Assembly: GCA_937928195.1 (NCBI GenBank)
Contig: CALEYZ010000067.1
Location: 1 to 29,617 of the forward strand
Reading direction: 5' to 3'
DNA: 29,617 nucleotides
Source of the DNA: an uncultured Limnohabitans sp.
GTDB taxonomy: Bacteria; Pseudomonadota; Gammaproteobacteria; Burkholderiales; Burkholderiaceae_C
Made by a program: the position numbers and the translations under genes
Notes under the pieces: generated by a model
Told to the model about the DNA's origin: nothing
The model's database searches: none
What the model saw: the letters and a program-made list of their open reading frames with translations, nothing else
In this document: piece after piece, positions 29,059 through 29,617 of the stretch
How positions within the stretch are numbered: the first letter of the stretch is position 1
Layout of the letters: each line of letters starts with the position of its first letter

Positions 29059-29617
29059 ATGCTTGAATCGATTCATTCACCCGCTGATCTGCGCCAATTG
29101 CAGCGTGGCGATTTGCCGCGAGTGGCTGCTGATGTGCGGCAATGCGTTCTCGACAACGTGTCGAAAACGGGTGGCCATTTAAGTTCCAACCTGGGTACTG
29201 TGGAGCTGACGGTGGCTTTGCATTACGTCTTCAATACACCTGAAGATCGCATCGTGTGGGATGTGGGTCATCAAACTTACCCGCATAAAATTTTGACGGG
29301 ACGTCGTGAGCGCATGCCCACACTGCGCCAGTTGGGTGGCTTGTCGGGCTTTCCACGTCGCGATGAAAGTGAATACGATACGTTTGGTACAGCGCATTCC
29401 TCCACCAGTATTTCTGCGGCTTTGGGCATGGCCATTGCTGCACGCCAAAAAGGTGAGTCACGTCATTCGATCGCTGTCATTGGTGATGGTGCCATGACGG
29501 CCGGCATGGCCTTTGAGGCCTTGAACAACGCTGGCGTTGAAGACTGCAAGTTGTTGGTCATTTTGAATGACAACGACATGTCGATCAGCCCACCTGTTGG
29601 GGCACTGAATCAGTACC
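29059..29617 (+). CDS. dxs: 1-deoxy-D-xylulose-5-phosphate synthase (partial, N-terminal 186 residues)
   Basis: The reading frame starts at the ATG one base after the ispA stop and is open to the end of the window. It shows SKTGGHLSSNLGTVELTVALH, WDVGHQTYPHK, GTAHSSTSISAALGMA, GDGAMTAGMAFEALNNAG (thiamine diphosphate binding), and NDNDMSISPPVGALN, all highly typical of Dxs. The enzyme condenses pyruvate and glyceraldehyde 3-phosphate in the first step of the MEP pathway. The C-terminal two thirds are outside the window. No frameshift is visible in this part. Confidence 0.95.
   Translation, partial: MLESIHSPADLRQLQRGDLPRVAADVRQCVLDNVSKTGGHLSSNLGTVELTVALHYVFNTPEDRIVWDVGHQTYPHKILTGRRERMPTLRQLGGLSGFPRRDESEYDTFGTAHSSTSISAALGMAIAARQKGESRHSIAVIGDGAMTAGMAFEALNNAGVEDCKLLVILNDNDMSISPPVGALNQY

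Overview
The window looks like a chromosomal segment of a betaproteobacterium, most likely a Burkholderiales/Comamonadaceae-type freshwater organism. This rests on the xseB-ispA-dxs block next to a Rieske oxygenase, the fused-permease 2-aminoethylphosphonate (AEP) transporter with a GntR regulator, the sulfur-oxidation gene neighbours, and moderate GC. The genus is inference. I saw no rRNA, tRNA, CRISPR array, insertion sequence or phage gene. No gene-free stretch exceeds about 175 bp.

Layout. (1) 1-2650 is a sulfur/thiol block: the first codons of a twin-arginine protein (probably the flavocytochrome c sulfide dehydrogenase flavoprotein), a small periplasmic cytochrome c, a periplasmic DsrE-like protein, an ArsR-type repressor with paired cysteines, a zinc-ribbon thioredoxin (TrxC type), then divergently an OsmC-family protein and a small DUF2892 membrane protein. 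(2) 2660-3925 is a putative Na+/H+ antiporter. (3) 4101-23734 is the core of the window: two divergent gene sets around a short control region at 14610-14766. Leftward run an AEP-type ABC transporter (binding protein, ATPase, fused permease), PhnW, a glutamine-synthetase-like gamma-glutamyl ligase, an iron alcohol dehydrogenase, a PuuD-type gamma-glutamyl hydrolase, an aldehyde dehydrogenase and a HAD phosphatase. Rightward run a GntR/FCD regulator, PhnA, PhnY, a Na+/phosphate transporter with a PhoU-like tail, a PhnZ-like HD oxygenase, a DMT transporter and an FAD-GcvT fusion oxidoreductase. (4) 23810-24736 is a ZIP metal transporter with a His-rich tandem repeat. (5) 24782-27685, leftward, holds a Rieske oxygenase, a DMT transporter and a mercaptopyruvate sulfurtransferase. 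(6) 27859-29617 is xseB-ispA-dxs, with dxs cut by the window edge.

How it works together (family knowledge plus inference). AEP is imported and PhnW converts it to phosphonoacetaldehyde. PhnY oxidises that to phosphonoacetate and PhnA cleaves it to acetate and phosphate. No PhnX phosphonatase is present. The Na/Pi transporter is well placed to export surplus phosphate. The PhnZ-like enzyme could admit hydroxylated AEP, and the folate-domain FAD enzyme could N-demethylate methylated AEP. The ligase/alcohol dehydrogenase/aldehyde dehydrogenase/hydrolase set looks like a gamma-glutamylated amino-alcohol route, for example for ethanolamine. If so, the locus is a broad aminoethyl-compound regulon. 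The control region carries a palindrome suited to the GntR protein and a PHO-box-like direct repeat facing the transporter operon. A strong intrinsic terminator separates the binding-protein gene from the rest of that operon.
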